The notes: generated by a model from the letters alone, not told the origin. A stretch of 54,146 bases of DNA from Rhizobium sp. (GCA_028290545.1 JAQGJP010000092.1:1-54146); one strand, 5' to 3'; positions 7,817 through 16,569 are shown, counted from the first letter of the stretch. Numbers and translations: made by a program.

Positions 7817-8563
7817 ATGCGTTTTGAATTGATGTTGCCGCACCAGATCCGTCATGCGATCGCTGAAAACTGGCCTGTGGTGATACAACTCGGCGTGCTT
7901 GAATATCACGGCGAGCATATGGCTGTGGGCATGGATACGCTCGCCGTCACCAGGATCATCGACATTCTGGAAAAAGAGTTCCCGATGGTGGTCATGCCCG
8001 CCTATTATTACGGTGCCTCCAGCTATGCTGTTGCCGGTCCCGAGGGCAAGGGCTCGCTGCATGTCGATGCCGAGAAGATCATGCCGATCGCCAAGGAAAT
8101 CTATAGCGGCCTGCTGCGCATCGGATTCCGCAACATCCACGGGTTTATCCACCACCAGACCGAGAATTTCGAGGTGGGAATGCCGACGGACCTGGCATTC
8201 AAATTCGCGGCACGCCAGGCGATATTCGCTTTCACCGAACGTGAACTGGGTGAAGGCTGGTGGGGTGACGAAAAGCTGGCCGATTATTATACCAGGCAGG
8301 CTACCGGCAGCGATCCTTTCAACTGGATCAAGACCCATCCGCTGATGACGGCTGACATATGCAAGCTTTATCCGTTCGACCACGCCGGCATTGGCGAAAC
8401 GTCGCTGATGATGTCGCTATGCCCCGAGGCTGTGGATATGTCGCGGTTTTCAACCGATGAGTGGTATACCAGAACTGCAGCGCAGGCCTCGGCTGATCTC
8501 GGTAACAAGGGCCGTGACCTTATTCTTTCGCACCTGAGGGAAATTCTTGCCCCGAAAGCCTGA
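7817..8563 (+). CDS. Creatininase family protein
   Basis: A 248-residue creatininase-family (PF02633) amidohydrolase. The family metal-site pattern is seen as LEYHGEHMAVGMDT near residues 31-44 (E, H and D ligands), with a further acid/His region at GFIHHQTENFE where the family usually has a GNGGN motif; that motif is absent. GIGETSLMM (residue ~194) replaces the common HAGEXET block. Start ATG 7817 follows GGGGAG at 6 bases; an upstream in-frame TTG (7781) is less likely. Members act on creatinine, mycofactocin precursors or other cyclic or peptide amides. The departures from the creatininase consensus mean the substrate should not be assumed. Confidence 0.78.
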   Translation: MRFELMLPHQIRHAIAENWPVVIQLGVLEYHGEHMAVGMDTLAVTRIIDILEKEFPMVVMPAYYYGASSYAVAGPEGKGSLHVDAEKIMPIAKEIYSGLLRIGFRNIHGFIHHQTENFEVGMPTDLAFKFAARQAIFAFTERELGEGWWGDEKLADYYTRQATGSDPFNWIKTHPLMTADICKLYPFDHAGIGETSLMMSLCPEAVDMSRFSTDEWYTRTAAQASADLGNKGRDLILSHLREILAPKA

Positions 8564-8701
8564 ATCGCGCCAATCGTCTGGCCCATCAACATGTTAGGCG
8601 TAGCTAAATCAATTTCTTTTTAAGGGATTTGTGAGACACATCCAGCTGGGTTTCAGTTTTGCGTAAAGACGGTCCGCCGTCAGGGGTGTCACGGTCGCGT
8701 A

Positions 8702-11404
8702 ATGTCCAATAAAAACGAAAATCAAGGCGGCGAGCGTTCGGCCTATATACGCGTGTTTTCCCTGCATTACCTGCCGGCGTTTGTCGCGATCATCGCCATG
8801 GTCGCGATCATGGTCTATGCCGACTGGCAAAACCAAAGCAATGCCCGCCAGGACAAGCGTGCCGCGGTATCAGCCGAACTGGCGCTGATACGCACCAAGC
8901 TCGAGGGCAGCATCAATTCAAATGTGTCGCTGATACGCGGCTTGGTAGGCGCGCTCGAAACCGAACCGCAGATGGATCAGGCGCGCTACAATGCCATGGC
9001 AAGTCGGGTCCTGCTGGGTAAAACGCAGTTCATCAATGTTGCGGCGGCGCCGAATATGGTCGTGCGCATGGTCTACCCTCTCGAACGGAACAAAAAAGCA
9101 ATCGGGCTCGATTATACAAAGAATGAGTCGCAGCGCGCGGGGGCTCTTATGGCGCGAGATTCGCGCCGGATTGTCGTGACCGGGCCGGTAAAACTGGTCC
9201 AAGGAGGCGAAGCGTTGATCGCCCGCTTTCCTGTTTTCGCTGTTGCCTCTGACGGCTCGCGAAATTTTTGGGGCATCGTTTCCGCACTCATGGATCTGCA
9301 GGCGCTCTACCATGACAGCGGGCTGCTTGCGGTCGCCGCCGCGACCGATGTCGCGATAACGGCTGTTCCGCATGGCGATGCCGTAGGCGACCTGTTCTAC
9401 GGTAAGAGCGATGTGATGTCGCGCGATCCCGTTCTGGTAGACGTACAGGTCGGCCATGACGACTGGCTGCTTGCGGCGACCCCCAAAGCCGGGTGGGAAC
9501 TCCCGATGGCCGATATCTGGCGCTTCCGGCTGGCGCTGCTGTTCGGTGAGTTCATCATCATCTTGCCGATGATCTGGGCCGGGCGATTGATGGAAGAACG
9601 GCAGCGTAACGTGCGCACGCTGGAACAGCGCGACGACCAGATGAAACTTCTCTCGCACCGGCTCCAGATTGCGCTCGAGACATCAAAGATCGGCATCTGG
9701 GAATATGATATCGCCGCCAACCGTCTGATTTGGGACGAGCGGATGAAGGACTTGTACGGTGTGGCGCCCGGCAAGGCGGTTGCGACCTACGAGGACTGGA
9801 AAAACGGCCTGCATCCGGACGATTTTGTCGAAGCGCAGCGTGAATTCTCCAAGGCTATCGAAACCGAAGGCGAATATCGAAGTGAGTTCCGCGTCATTGC
9901 ACATGATGGCGGCGTTCGCTACGTCCGGGCGATCGGCACCACCTACAAGGATTCCAAAGGTCGGAGAAAAATTGTCGGCGTCAACTGGGATGTTACCGAG
10001 GACGTCCGCATGCATGCAGACCTGCGTAGCGCCAAGCGTCGTTCGGACGAGCAGAACAAGGAGCTCGAAAAAGCCCGTATGCGCATGGAAAGTGCGGCCC
10101 TGCACGACGCGCTCACGGGCCTGCCGAACCGCCGCTATCTCGACCAGATGATGTTGGAAATGGATGGAGCCGAGGGCCTGGACCGGGAACCTGAAGTTAC
10201 CGTCCTGCATATCGATCTCGACCGTTTCAAGGACATCAACGACACGCTGGGTCACGCTGCCGGCGACCTGATCCTGCGGCATGCTTCGGCCACGCTCCGG
10301 CAAAATATCCGTGACAACGATTTCCTGGCGCGCATCGGCGGCGACGAGTTCGTGATCATTTCGCGGGCCCGCGCCGGCAGCGAAGATTACACCGATATGG
10401 CGGCGCGTCTTGTAGAGGCGATCAGCAAGCCGATCGACTATCAGGGGCATGAATGCCGCGTCGGCGCCAGTATCGGCATTGCCTCAAGCTGCGACGGCGA
10501 GAAAATCGACCAGTTGCTGGTCAATGCCGATATCGCCCTCTACGAAGCCAAGCGGCGCGGCCGCAATCGCGTGGAGAAGTTTTCGGATACGCTGCGCCTT
10601 GTGGCTGTCAACACCAAGAAGACCGCCGACGAGATCCTCCGCGGTCTCGAGCAGAACGAATTCATCGCCTATTTCCAGCCGCAGTTCGACGCGCACAGCC
10701 TGGAGATCGTCGGGATTGAGGCATTGGCGCGATGGGACCATCCCACCAAGGGCATTCTGGCACCCGATTCTTTCCTGAAGATCGCCGAAAGCCTGAAGGT
10801 CGTCTCGACGATCGACGACATGATTCTCACCCAGGCTTTGCTGCAACGCTATCGGCTGGAAGCCAACGGCATTCATATTCCGAAAGTCTCGGTCAATATT
10901 TCGGCGCAGCGGCTCAGGGAGGAAACGTTGATCGAGCGGCTGAAGAGCCTCTCCTTCCAGCCGGGAACGCTGTCGTTCGAACTGCTGGAATCGATTTCGT
11001 TCGATGGTCATGACGGCGAGTTCATCCCGCAGATCGAACAGATCAAGCGACTTGGCATCGATATAGAAATTGATGATTTCGGCACGGGCTATGCGTCGAT
11101 CGTGACGCTTCTGAAACTGACGCCGCGCCGACTGAAGATCGACCGGCAGTTGATTGCGCCGATCATCGACTCGCCTGACCAGCAGAAGCTGGTGAGTTCG
11201 ATCATCGATATCGGCCGGTCGCGCGGCATCGAAATCGTCGCCGAAGGCGTCGAAACCATGGCGCATGCGGAAATTCTCCGCGATCTCGGTTGCCACATAC
11301 TGCAAGGCTACGCCCTGTCGAGGCCGCTCTGTCCGGCGGATCTGCTGACATTCGCCAAGGAGCGCCGTTGGCTCGAGCATGCGTCGATCAGCAAGGCGAG
11401 CTGA
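8702..11404 (+). CDS. Membrane CHASE-PAS-GGDEF-EAL cyclic-di-GMP protein
   Basis: A 900-residue bifunctional cyclic-di-GMP enzyme. Order: transmembrane helix at about 24-41, periplasmic CHASE sensor (~75-240), second helix (~274-293), PAS/PAC domain (~325-440), GGDEF domain and C-terminal EAL domain. The diguanylate cyclase site is intact (LTGLPNRR near 470, RIGGDEFVI with GGDEF at 546-550). The phosphodiesterase residues are also present: EAL at 673-675, VSVNISAQ, DDFGTGY near 791, KIDRQLI and AEGVET near 847. Both activities are therefore possible, and the sensor decides the balance. The gene is alone in its orientation and ends 6 bases from the convergent DUF421 gene. In this neighbourhood it may link an external signal to the motile/sessile choice (inference). 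Confidence 0.92.
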   Translation: MSNKNENQGGERSAYIRVFSLHYLPAFVAIIAMVAIMVYADWQNQSNARQDKRAAVSAELALIRTKLEGSINSNVSLIRGLVGALETEPQMDQARYNAMASRVLLGKTQFINVAAAPNMVVRMVYPLERNKKAIGLDYTKNESQRAGALMARDSRRIVVTGPVKLVQGGEALIARFPVFAVASDGSRNFWGIVSALMDLQALYHDSGLLAVAAATDVAITAVPHGDAVGDLFYGKSDVMSRDPVLVDVQVGHDDWLLAATPKAGWELPMADIWRFRLALLFGEFIIILPMIWAGRLMEERQRNVRTLEQRDDQMKLLSHRLQIALETSKIGIWEYDIAANRLIWDERMKDLYGVAPGKAVATYEDWKNGLHPDDFVEAQREFSKAIETEGEYRSEFRVIAHDGGVRYVRAIGTTYKDSKGRRKIVGVNWDVTEDVRMHADLRSAKRRSDEQNKELEKARMRMESAALHDALTGLPNRRYLDQMMLEMDGAEGLDREPEVTVLHIDLDRFKDINDTLGHAAGDLILRHASATLRQNIRDNDFLARIGGDEFVIISRARAGSEDYTDMAARLVEAISKPIDYQGHECRVGASIGIASSCDGEKIDQLLVNADIALYEAKRRGRNRVEKFSDTLRLVAVNTKKTADEILRGLEQNEFIAYFQPQFDAHSLEIVGIEALARWDHPTKGILAPDSFLKIAESLKVVSTIDDMILTQALLQRYRLEANGIHIPKVSVNISAQRLREETLIERLKSLSFQPGTLSFELLESISFDGHDGEFIPQIEQIKRLGIDIEIDDFGTGYASIVTLLKLTPRRLKIDRQLIAPIIDSPDQQKLVSSIIDIGRSRGIEIVAEGVETMAHAEILRDLGCHILQGYALSRPLCPADLLTFAKERRWLEHASISKAS

Positions 11405-11410
11405 CCAGAG

Positions 11411-12130
11411 TTACCAGTCGGCCGTCCGTCTGTCGCGAATGATCGGCAGCCAGATGCTCTTCGAGCAATCCTGGCAATGAGCCTGGGTGCGCAGAGACTT
11501 CGCATCGCGGTCGGACCCGCAGCACTGGCAGTTGAAGATCCGGCCGTCGGGTGCCGCCACGAAATCCTCGGTCGTTGCGCCGATGTTGAAGGGCGGCACG
11601 ATGCCGACACCGGTATTGGCGCCTGTGTCGAGGAAAAGGCTCAGGTTGCCACTCGGCTCGATATAGGCATAGCGGACCTGGTCGAGTGTCTCGACACCCC
11701 TGATGCGCAACTGCTCGAACAGCTCCTTCATGGACATGCTTCGCTCGACCAGCCCCACAATGTTGATCTGCCCATCACGGACGACTTCCACCGGCTGCCC
11801 ATCGATCACGCTCTTGACGGCATCCTTGTGCAGCATCAGCAGATCCAAGCCCTTGTTGATCAGGACGATGACGGTGACCACCAGCATCGCATGCAGCAGC
11901 GGCACTTCCGGGTAGAACATGGCATCGCCGACCGCTGAACCCAGCGCGATCACCAACAGAAATTCGATCAGAGAAAATTGCGCGACGCTGCGTCCGCCGA
12001 TCCAGCGAAGCAAAGCGAAGGTGTAGAGATAGATGACAACGGAGCGGAAAAGGATCTCCAGCAGCAGAAGGGTCGAATCCTTGCCTATGAACATGCGGAC
12101 GAGATCGAACGGTATGGTTTCTTCCGTCAT
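11411..12130 (-). CDS. DUF421 (YetF-like) membrane protein with Cys-rich tail
   Basis: A 239-residue DUF421/YetF-family protein. Three transmembrane segments fill the first ~100 residues (LLLLEILFRSVVIYLYTFALL, LIEFLLVIALGSAVGDAM, LHAMLVVTVIVLI), followed by the conserved cytoplasmic part with VIDGQPVEVVRDGQI and GVETLDQVRYAYIEPSGNLS. After residue ~205 an unusual tail carries CQCCGS and, about 19 residues later, CQDCSKS, a likely zinc ribbon. A divergent pair of EcfG-type promoters lies upstream, so it is likely stress-induced. The family function is unknown (some members affect spores or stress resistance in Gram-positives). Confidence 0.85.
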   Translation of the reverse strand: MTEETIPFDLVRMFIGKDSTLLLLEILFRSVVIYLYTFALLRWIGGRSVAQFSLIEFLLVIALGSAVGDAMFYPEVPLLHAMLVVTVIVLINKGLDLLMLHKDAVKSVIDGQPVEVVRDGQINIVGLVERSMSMKELFEQLRIRGVETLDQVRYAYIEPSGNLSLFLDTGANTGVGIVPPFNIGATTEDFVAAPDGRIFNCQCCGSDRDAKSLRTQAHCQDCSKSIWLPIIRDRRTADW

Positions 12131-12172
12131 TTTTCACCTTGGAAAGAGTAACAGCAGCCGAGGGCGCAAAAG

Positions 12173-12198
12173 AAATGTTCGACATATGCATTGGTTCC
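12173..12198 (-). promoter_or_regulatory. EcfG-type promoter of the DUF421 gene
   Basis: On the minus strand GGAAC (12198-12194), 16 bases, then CATTT (12177-12173). It lies about 43 bases before the start codon of the DUF421 gene. It is paired back to back with the promoter at 12218-12243. Confidence 0.65.
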
Positions 12199-12217
12199 GG
12201 ATTATCTCATCGGAAAT

Positions 12218-12243
12218 GGAACCATTTCGTGTCCCGGGCATTT
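12218..12243 (+). promoter_or_regulatory. EcfG-type promoter of the CHASE3 kinase operon
   Basis: GGAAC (12218-12222), 16 bases, then CATTT (12239-12243). The kinase ATG is 134 bases downstream, leaving a leader of about 125 bases. Confidence 0.65.
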
Positions 12244-12331
12244 GCGACAAGCGGGAATGAGGGATGTTGGAATGCGGATGCGCTCGGAGTTCGGCGGGAA
12301 ATCTCGATTGATGGATATGATTATGCCCTGC

Positions 12332-12346
12332 GGTGACATTGTCACC
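12332..12346. other. Short palindrome in the kinase leader
   Basis: GGTGAC (12332-12337), ATT, GTCACC (12341-12346): a perfect 6-base inverted repeat, 31 bases before the kinase start. It could be an operator or a small RNA hairpin; no regulator can be named. Confidence 0.3.
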
Positions 12347-12376
12347 CGCATGCTGCGGCTGTTTTGAGATTGCCGA

Positions 12377-13873
12377 ATGCAGGTGAGAAAAGGCTCGCTT
12401 GTCCGTTCGACTTCACTTTCACTGAGCGCGGGGGCTGCCCTTCTGCTCTGCATCGTCGCGTCGATGATCTACCTGGTCTACAAGACGCAGGATTATGTTG
12501 ACGGCGCCGCGCGTGCTCGCCTGCTTCGAAGCGCTTCGGCGGACTTGCTGCTTGCCGTCCAGGATGCCGAAACAGGCCAGCGTGGCTACCTTCTGACGAG
12601 GGAAGAGAATTTCCTGAAGCCCTATATCGCTTCAATCGGCGTTCTGGGAGGACGCGAGGCGGCGTTTGAGAAGGCGCTTGCTTCGGCTGACTATATTCAG
12701 CTGCAGCCCAGCCTGATCAAGGACGTCGTCGACAAGAAGATCGCGGAACTGCAGCGGACAGTGGCGCTCACCCAGATGGGGCGGGGCGCAGAGGCGCTGG
12801 CGATTGTTCGCGATGAAAATGGTCTGCGCTTGATGAACAGTATCCGCAGCACGTTGAAGAGCGTTATCGAGACGTCGGACAGGCGCATTGCCGATCGGTT
12901 CTCAAACAATTTCGACCTGGTGGCACTGCTGCGGATCGTGACGATTATCGGGACGATGCTGGTTATCGCCATCATGTTTGGCGTCGTGCTGATCATTCGC
13001 CGCTATGTGCAGGAAATCGCCACGGCCCGCGCCGAGCTCGAGGGCATGAATGCGGGTTTGGAGGAGCGTGTCAGGGAGCGCACCGAAGACCTGATCCAGG
13101 CCAACCAGGAAATTCAGCGCTTCGCCTATATCGTCACACATGATCTCCGGGCACCGCTGGTCAACATCATGGGTTTCACCAGCGAACTCGATAGCGCGCT
13201 GACAACGATCAACGCGTTCTTCAAGGAAGACAGCGTCGTAAATCGCGACGAGATCAAGCGCAATGCATTGCTCGCGGTTGACGAAGATCTCCCCGAGGCG
13301 ATCTCGTTCATTCGCTCCTCGACACGCAAGATGGACAGTCTCATCAATGCCATCCTGAAGATCTCGCGCGACGGCCGCCGCCCATTGAAGCCGGAAGCGA
13401 TCGAGATCGAGCCGATCGTCAAGACTTCCTCGGATGCTATCCAGCATCAGGTGCAGGATGCGGATGGCCAGATCTCGGTCAAGGTCAACATCCTGAAATT
13501 CGTTTCCGACAAATTCTCGATCGAGCAGATCCTCGGCAACCTGTTCGACAATGCTGTCAAGTACAAGGACCCGTCACGGCCACTCAAGCTGTCAGTGCAT
13601 GCATTCCAGGCCAGCAGGTTCACGATCGGTATTGACGTGACAGACAATGGGCGGGGCATATCGCCGGAAGATCATGAGCGGATATTCGAGCTGTTTCGGC
13701 GTTCCGGAACGCAGGATAGCCCGGGTGAGGGCATCGGGCTTGCCCATGTTCGCTCGCTGATCCGAAATATGGGCGGAGATATCAGCGTCAAATCCGAACT
13801 TGGAAAGGGCACGGTATTCATGATACGCCTGCCCTCGGATTTGAGCCAATATGTGGGGAGTCATGGCAAATGA
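12377..13873 (+). CDS. CHASE3 sensor histidine kinase
   Basis: A 498-residue membrane histidine kinase. A first transmembrane helix (~13-36), a CHASE3 sensor domain (~37-175, with QDAETGQRGYLLT) and a second helix (~181-208) precede a coiled-coil linker (ERVRERTEDLIQANQE). The HisKA motif is RFAYIVTHDLRAPL, with His255 as phosphate acceptor. The ATPase domain has NLFDNAVKYKD (N box), DNGRGIS (G1) and GEGIGLAHV (G2). The stop overlaps the start of the response regulator gene (ATGA), so the two form a pair. An EcfG-type promoter upstream suggests it belongs to the stress regulon. Confidence 0.9.
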   Translation: MQVRKGSLVRSTSLSLSAGAALLLCIVASMIYLVYKTQDYVDGAARARLLRSASADLLLAVQDAETGQRGYLLTREENFLKPYIASIGVLGGREAAFEKALASADYIQLQPSLIKDVVDKKIAELQRTVALTQMGRGAEALAIVRDENGLRLMNSIRSTLKSVIETSDRRIADRFSNNFDLVALLRIVTIIGTMLVIAIMFGVVLIIRRYVQEIATARAELEGMNAGLEERVRERTEDLIQANQEIQRFAYIVTHDLRAPLVNIMGFTSELDSALTTINAFFKEDSVVNRDEIKRNALLAVDEDLPEAISFIRSSTRKMDSLINAILKISRDGRRPLKPEAIEIEPIVKTSSDAIQHQVQDADGQISVKVNILKFVSDKFSIEQILGNLFDNAVKYKDPSRPLKLSVHAFQASRFTIGIDVTDNGRGISPEDHERIFELFRRSGTQDSPGEGIGLAHVRSLIRNMGGDISVKSELGKGTVFMIRLPSDLSQYVGSHGK

Positions 13874-14307
13874 TGGCTGCGGGAAAAGAAGTCACGATCG
13901 TGATGGTCGAGGATGACGAAGGTCATGCACGTCTGATTGAGAAGAATGTCCGGCGCGCTGGCGTCAACAATCCCATCATTCCATTCACCGATGGCAATGG
14001 CGCGCTCGACTATATCCTCGGCAAGGACCGCAGCGGCGATGTCAGCATCAATCGTTACTTGCTGATCCTACTCGATCTGAACCTGCCGGACATGTCGGGC
14101 ATCGACATCCTCGAGAAGGTAAAATCGAATACCCATACCAAGCGGCTGCCGGTGATCATCCTGACGACGACGGATGACGAGCGGGAAATCCAGCGCTGCT
14201 ATGATCTGGGGGCGAATGTCTATATCACCAAGCCGGTGGATTACGATGGATTTGCAAACGCCATCCGGCAGCTTGGGCTGTTTTTCTCGGTTATGCAGAT
14301 TCCTTGA
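13870..14307 (+). CDS. Single-domain response regulator (Rcp1-like)
   Basis: A 145-residue stand-alone receiver. MVEDDEGHARL carries the acidic pocket, Asp69 in LLLDLNLPDMSG is the phosphoacceptor, LTTTDDER holds the conserved Thr and ITKPVD the Lys. The N-terminal and loop sequence resembles Rcp1-type regulators that pair with phytochrome-like or CHASE3 kinases. There is no output domain, so it must act by protein contact or phosphotransfer. It overlaps the CHASE3 kinase gene by four bases and precedes a receiver-HWE kinase by 15 bases, suggesting a relay within one operon. Confidence 0.88.
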   Translation: MMAAGKEVTIVMVEDDEGHARLIEKNVRRAGVNNPIIPFTDGNGALDYILGKDRSGDVSINRYLLILLDLNLPDMSGIDILEKVKSNTHTKRLPVIILTTTDDEREIQRCYDLGANVYITKPVDYDGFANAIRQLGLFFSVMQIP

Positions 14308-14322
14308 CGAATTCGGGTGCGA

Positions 14323-15354
14323 ATGGCGAAGAAGATACTTTATGTCGATGATGATTTCGCGCTTGTGCGGCTTGCACAGAAGGCGTTCGGAAGAGCCGAC
14401 TTCGAAATCGCCCACGCGCCTGATCCGGAAATCGGCCTGACGTTGCTCGGTCGGGGAGGCATCTCCGCGATCATTCTCGATCATTATCTGCAGGGTTCGA
14501 CAGGCCTTGATCTACTCCAGATCCTCAAACAACGGTATGCGCAAATACCGGTCGTCTATGTCACCGGCTCGAGCGAAGCGACAATCGCTGTCGAGGCACT
14601 GAAGGCAGGCGCGGCGGATTACGTGATCAAGACGGTGGGCGAGGATTTTTGGCCGCTGCTGATCAATTCGATCGAACAGGCGCTGGAGAATGCCGATCTG
14701 CGTGCGGCGCAGGAGCGGGCCGAACAGGAAATTCGCGCCGGCAAGGAGCGGGCTGAGATCCTGCTGGCTGAAGTCAACCACCGCGTCGCCAACAGTCTGG
14801 CGCTGGTGGCGGCACTTATCCGCCTGCAGGTTGCCAGTCACGATGACGAAGCCGTCAAGGCCGCCCTTAGCGAAACGCAGGCGCGTATCTCGGCGATCGC
14901 CAGCATGCATCGCAGCCTCTACACTTCAGACGACGTCCGGCACGTCGAGATGGACCGCTATATCTCGACTTTGGCCTCCGAGCTTGCCGAATCGATGGCC
15001 AAGGACAGGCGGAAATCGAATATTGTCTGCACGCTGGATCGGTTATCCATCACATCCGACCGGGCCGTGTCGGTGGGCATGATTGTCACCGAACTACTGA
15101 CCAATGCCATCAAATATGCCTATCCCGGTGCGAGCGACGGCGAAATTCGTGTTGTGTTGACACGCACATCGGATGAAGAGGCCATTCTTGTGGTCGAGGA
15201 CGATGGACAGGGGTTTGATCCGGAAGGACCTGTACAGGGGACTGGTCTCGGTTCGCGCATTGTCGCATCGATGGCCAAGACCATGGGCACCGGGATAAGG
15301 TATGTCGAGCGCGACCGTGGAACCCGTGCGGAAGTGCAGTTGGACCTGCGCTGA
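14323..15354 (+). CDS. Response regulator-HWE/HisKA_2 histidine kinase hybrid
   Basis: About 343 residues: an N-terminal receiver (KILYVDDDFALV; phosphoacceptor Asp53 in IILDHYLQG; YVTGSS; Lys in YVIKTV) followed by a HisKA_2-type kinase. The phosphoacceptor box is LLAEVNHRVANSLAL with His153; the ATPase part has TELLTNAIKYAYPG and VEDDGQGFDPEG then GTGLGSRIV. I use ATG 14323; GTG 14317 is equally possible. HWE/HisKA_2 kinases with N-terminal receivers commonly control PhyR in alphaproteobacteria. It ends 80 bases from the convergent ecfG gene, so it is a good candidate PhyR kinase (inference). Confidence 0.88.
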   Translation: MAKKILYVDDDFALVRLAQKAFGRADFEIAHAPDPEIGLTLLGRGGISAIILDHYLQGSTGLDLLQILKQRYAQIPVVYVTGSSEATIAVEALKAGAADYVIKTVGEDFWPLLINSIEQALENADLRAAQERAEQEIRAGKERAEILLAEVNHRVANSLALVAALIRLQVASHDDEAVKAALSETQARISAIASMHRSLYTSDDVRHVEMDRYISTLASELAESMAKDRRKSNIVCTLDRLSITSDRAVSVGMIVTELLTNAIKYAYPGASDGEIRVVLTRTSDEEAILVVEDDGQGFDPEGPVQGTGLGSRIVASMAKTMGTGIRYVERDRGTRAEVQLDLR

Positions 15355-15371
15355 TCCATGGCTCGAACACT

Positions 15372-15409
15372 GCAAAAATAAAGCCGGCCTGCATGGTGCA
15401 AACCGGCTT
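15372..15409 (-). terminator. Terminator of the nepR-ecfG operon
   Basis: Read on the minus strand, AAGCCGG (15409-15403) pairs with CCGGCTT (15387-15381), followed by TTATTTTT. A second small hairpin (GCA/TGC) sits in the loop. It may also stop the convergent kinase operon, but the T run favours the minus strand. Confidence 0.65.
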
Positions 15410-15435
15410 GAGTTGGTGCTGCGTAACCTCGACTG

Positions 15436-16005
15436 TCAGCCCACGAATGTTCGACCAGTCACTGCGAGCGAGCCGGAATCGGGTCCGTAATCGGCGTCGC
15501 CTTCGACGTTCAGCAGTTCGGAGAGGCGCGTCCGCGCGCGGTTGACGCGGCTCTTGATCGTGCCGATCGCGCATTCGCAGATTTCAGCGGCCTCCTCGTA
15601 GGAAAATCCCGAGGCGCCGATCAGGATGATGGCTTCACGCTGATCATCCGGCAGCTTCTCCAGTGCCTTCTTGAAGTCCTGCAGGTCGAGCGCGCCGTAC
15701 TGTCCGGGATTGGTGGCCATCTGCTCGGTGTAGAAGCCATCGGAGTCCTGGACTTCGCGACCGCTCTTGCGGATCTGGCTATAGAATTCGTTGCGTAGGA
15801 TCGTAAACAACCAGGCCTTCATATTGGTGCCCGGTTCAAAGGAACTCTTCTTCGCCCAAGCCTTCATGATCGTGTCCTGGACAAGATCGTCGGCACGATC
15901 ATGGCGTCCGGTCAACGATACGCCGAATGCGCGCAAGCTGCCGAGGCAGCCCAGCAACGAGCGCTTGAAGTCCTTGTCGTTGTCGCTTTCGACATCGGTT
16001 GCCAT
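15436..16005 (-). CDS. ecfG: ECF sigma factor of the general stress response (EcfG)
   Basis: A 189-residue extracytoplasmic-function sigma factor. Region 2 is visible as DRADDLVQDTIMKAWAKK and TNMKAWLFTILRNEFYSQ, region 4 as LEKLPDDQREAIILIGASGFSYEEAAEICECAIGTIKSRVNRAR. The latter is characteristic of the EcfG (ECF15) group that directs the alphaproteobacterial stress response (also called RpoE2/RpoE4 in rhizobia). Its ATG overlaps the nepR stop by one base. The operon has a perfect EcfG-type promoter, implying autoregulation. NepR and PhyR, its anti-sigma and anti-anti-sigma factors, are encoded nearby. Confidence 0.93.
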   Translation of the reverse strand: MATDVESDNDKDFKRSLLGCLGSLRAFGVSLTGRHDRADDLVQDTIMKAWAKKSSFEPGTNMKAWLFTILRNEFYSQIRKSGREVQDSDGFYTEQMATNPGQYGALDLQDFKKALEKLPDDQREAIILIGASGFSYEEAAEICECAIGTIKSRVNRARTRLSELLNVEGDADYGPDSGSLAVTGRTFVG

Positions 16006-16202
16006 TATTCGAGCCCCCTGACTGCAGACGTGCCGACCGCTGCTCGCTCGGCCTGATCCAGCCTCTCAAGGAGATCCAGGAACCTGTCAGGTATGGCCTC
16101 ATCCTGTAAGGAATCGTAATATTCTTTCAATTTTTTCGGTATTTCGCCAAAGGGGCCGGGCAACTCGGCGCCCTCTAGTCTATCGGTCTGGTTGTTTTTC
16201 AT
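16005..16202 (-). CDS. nepR: Anti-sigma factor NepR
   Basis: A small acidic protein (65 residues from ATG 16202; 71 if ATG 16220 is used, and neither has a strong ribosome site). The NepR core is seen in IPKKLKEYYDSLQDEAIPDRFLDLLERLD. NepR holds EcfG inactive until phosphorylated PhyR takes it away. The gene overlaps ecfG by one base in the order nepR-ecfG, the standard arrangement, and shares its GGAAC-N16-CGTTT promoter. Confidence 0.9.
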   Translation of the reverse strand: MKNNQTDRLEGAELPGPFGEIPKKLKEYYDSLQDEAIPDRFLDLLERLDQAERAAVGTSAVRGLE

Positions 16203-16251
16203 GTGGTGGCTTGCTCGCATTGTTGCAATTTTCTTATTGTCCTAGCGCGTG

Positions 16252-16277
16252 AAACGTGCTCGCTCCAAAATGGTTCC
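16252..16277 (-). promoter_or_regulatory. EcfG-type promoter of nepR-ecfG
   Basis: On the minus strand GGAAC (16277-16273), 16 bases, then CGTTT (16256-16252). This is an exact match to the EcfG consensus, about 50 bases before the nepR start, and implies autoregulation. Confidence 0.8.
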
Positions 16278-16348
16278 GGATATTCCGGCAAAATTTTTTG
16301 ATGTCTCCTCCGGAACACAATATCCATCAAAACTATCTCGCAGCCGTT

Positions 16349-16374
16349 GGAACCGGGGCGTCTCTCACGCATTC
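16349..16374 (+). promoter_or_regulatory. EcfG-type promoter of the DUF1328 gene
   Basis: GGAAC (16349-16353), 16 bases, then CATTC (16370-16374), 31 bases before ATG 16405. It is divergent from the nepR promoter 70 bases away. Confidence 0.6.
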
Positions 16375-16404
16375 TTATCCAGTAATCGTGATAGGAGATT
16401 CGCC

Positions 16405-16569
16405 ATGCTTTATTATGCACTTCTATTTCTTGTAGTCGCGGTTGTCGCCGGTGTACTTGGGCTTTCCGGAATCGCGGGCACGTCGGCAGGCATTGCCCAG
16501 ATCTTGTTCTTCCTCTTCCTGGCGTTCCTCGTCATATCGCTGATCGTCCGGGCTATCCGCAGCGTCTAA
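16405..16569 (+). CDS. DUF1328 small membrane protein
   Basis: A 54-residue protein made almost entirely of two hydrophobic segments: [20 protein letters not shown] and [19 protein letters not shown]. This is the DUF1328 (YtjA-like) family, small inner-membrane proteins of unknown role often under stress control. AGGAGA lies 7 bases before ATG 16405; longer in-frame starts upstream would include the promoter and are rejected. The EcfG-type promoter 31 bases upstream supports a stress role. Confidence 0.85.
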   Translation: MLYYALLFLVVAVVAGVLGLSGIAGTSAGIAQILFFLFLAFLVISLIVRAIRSV

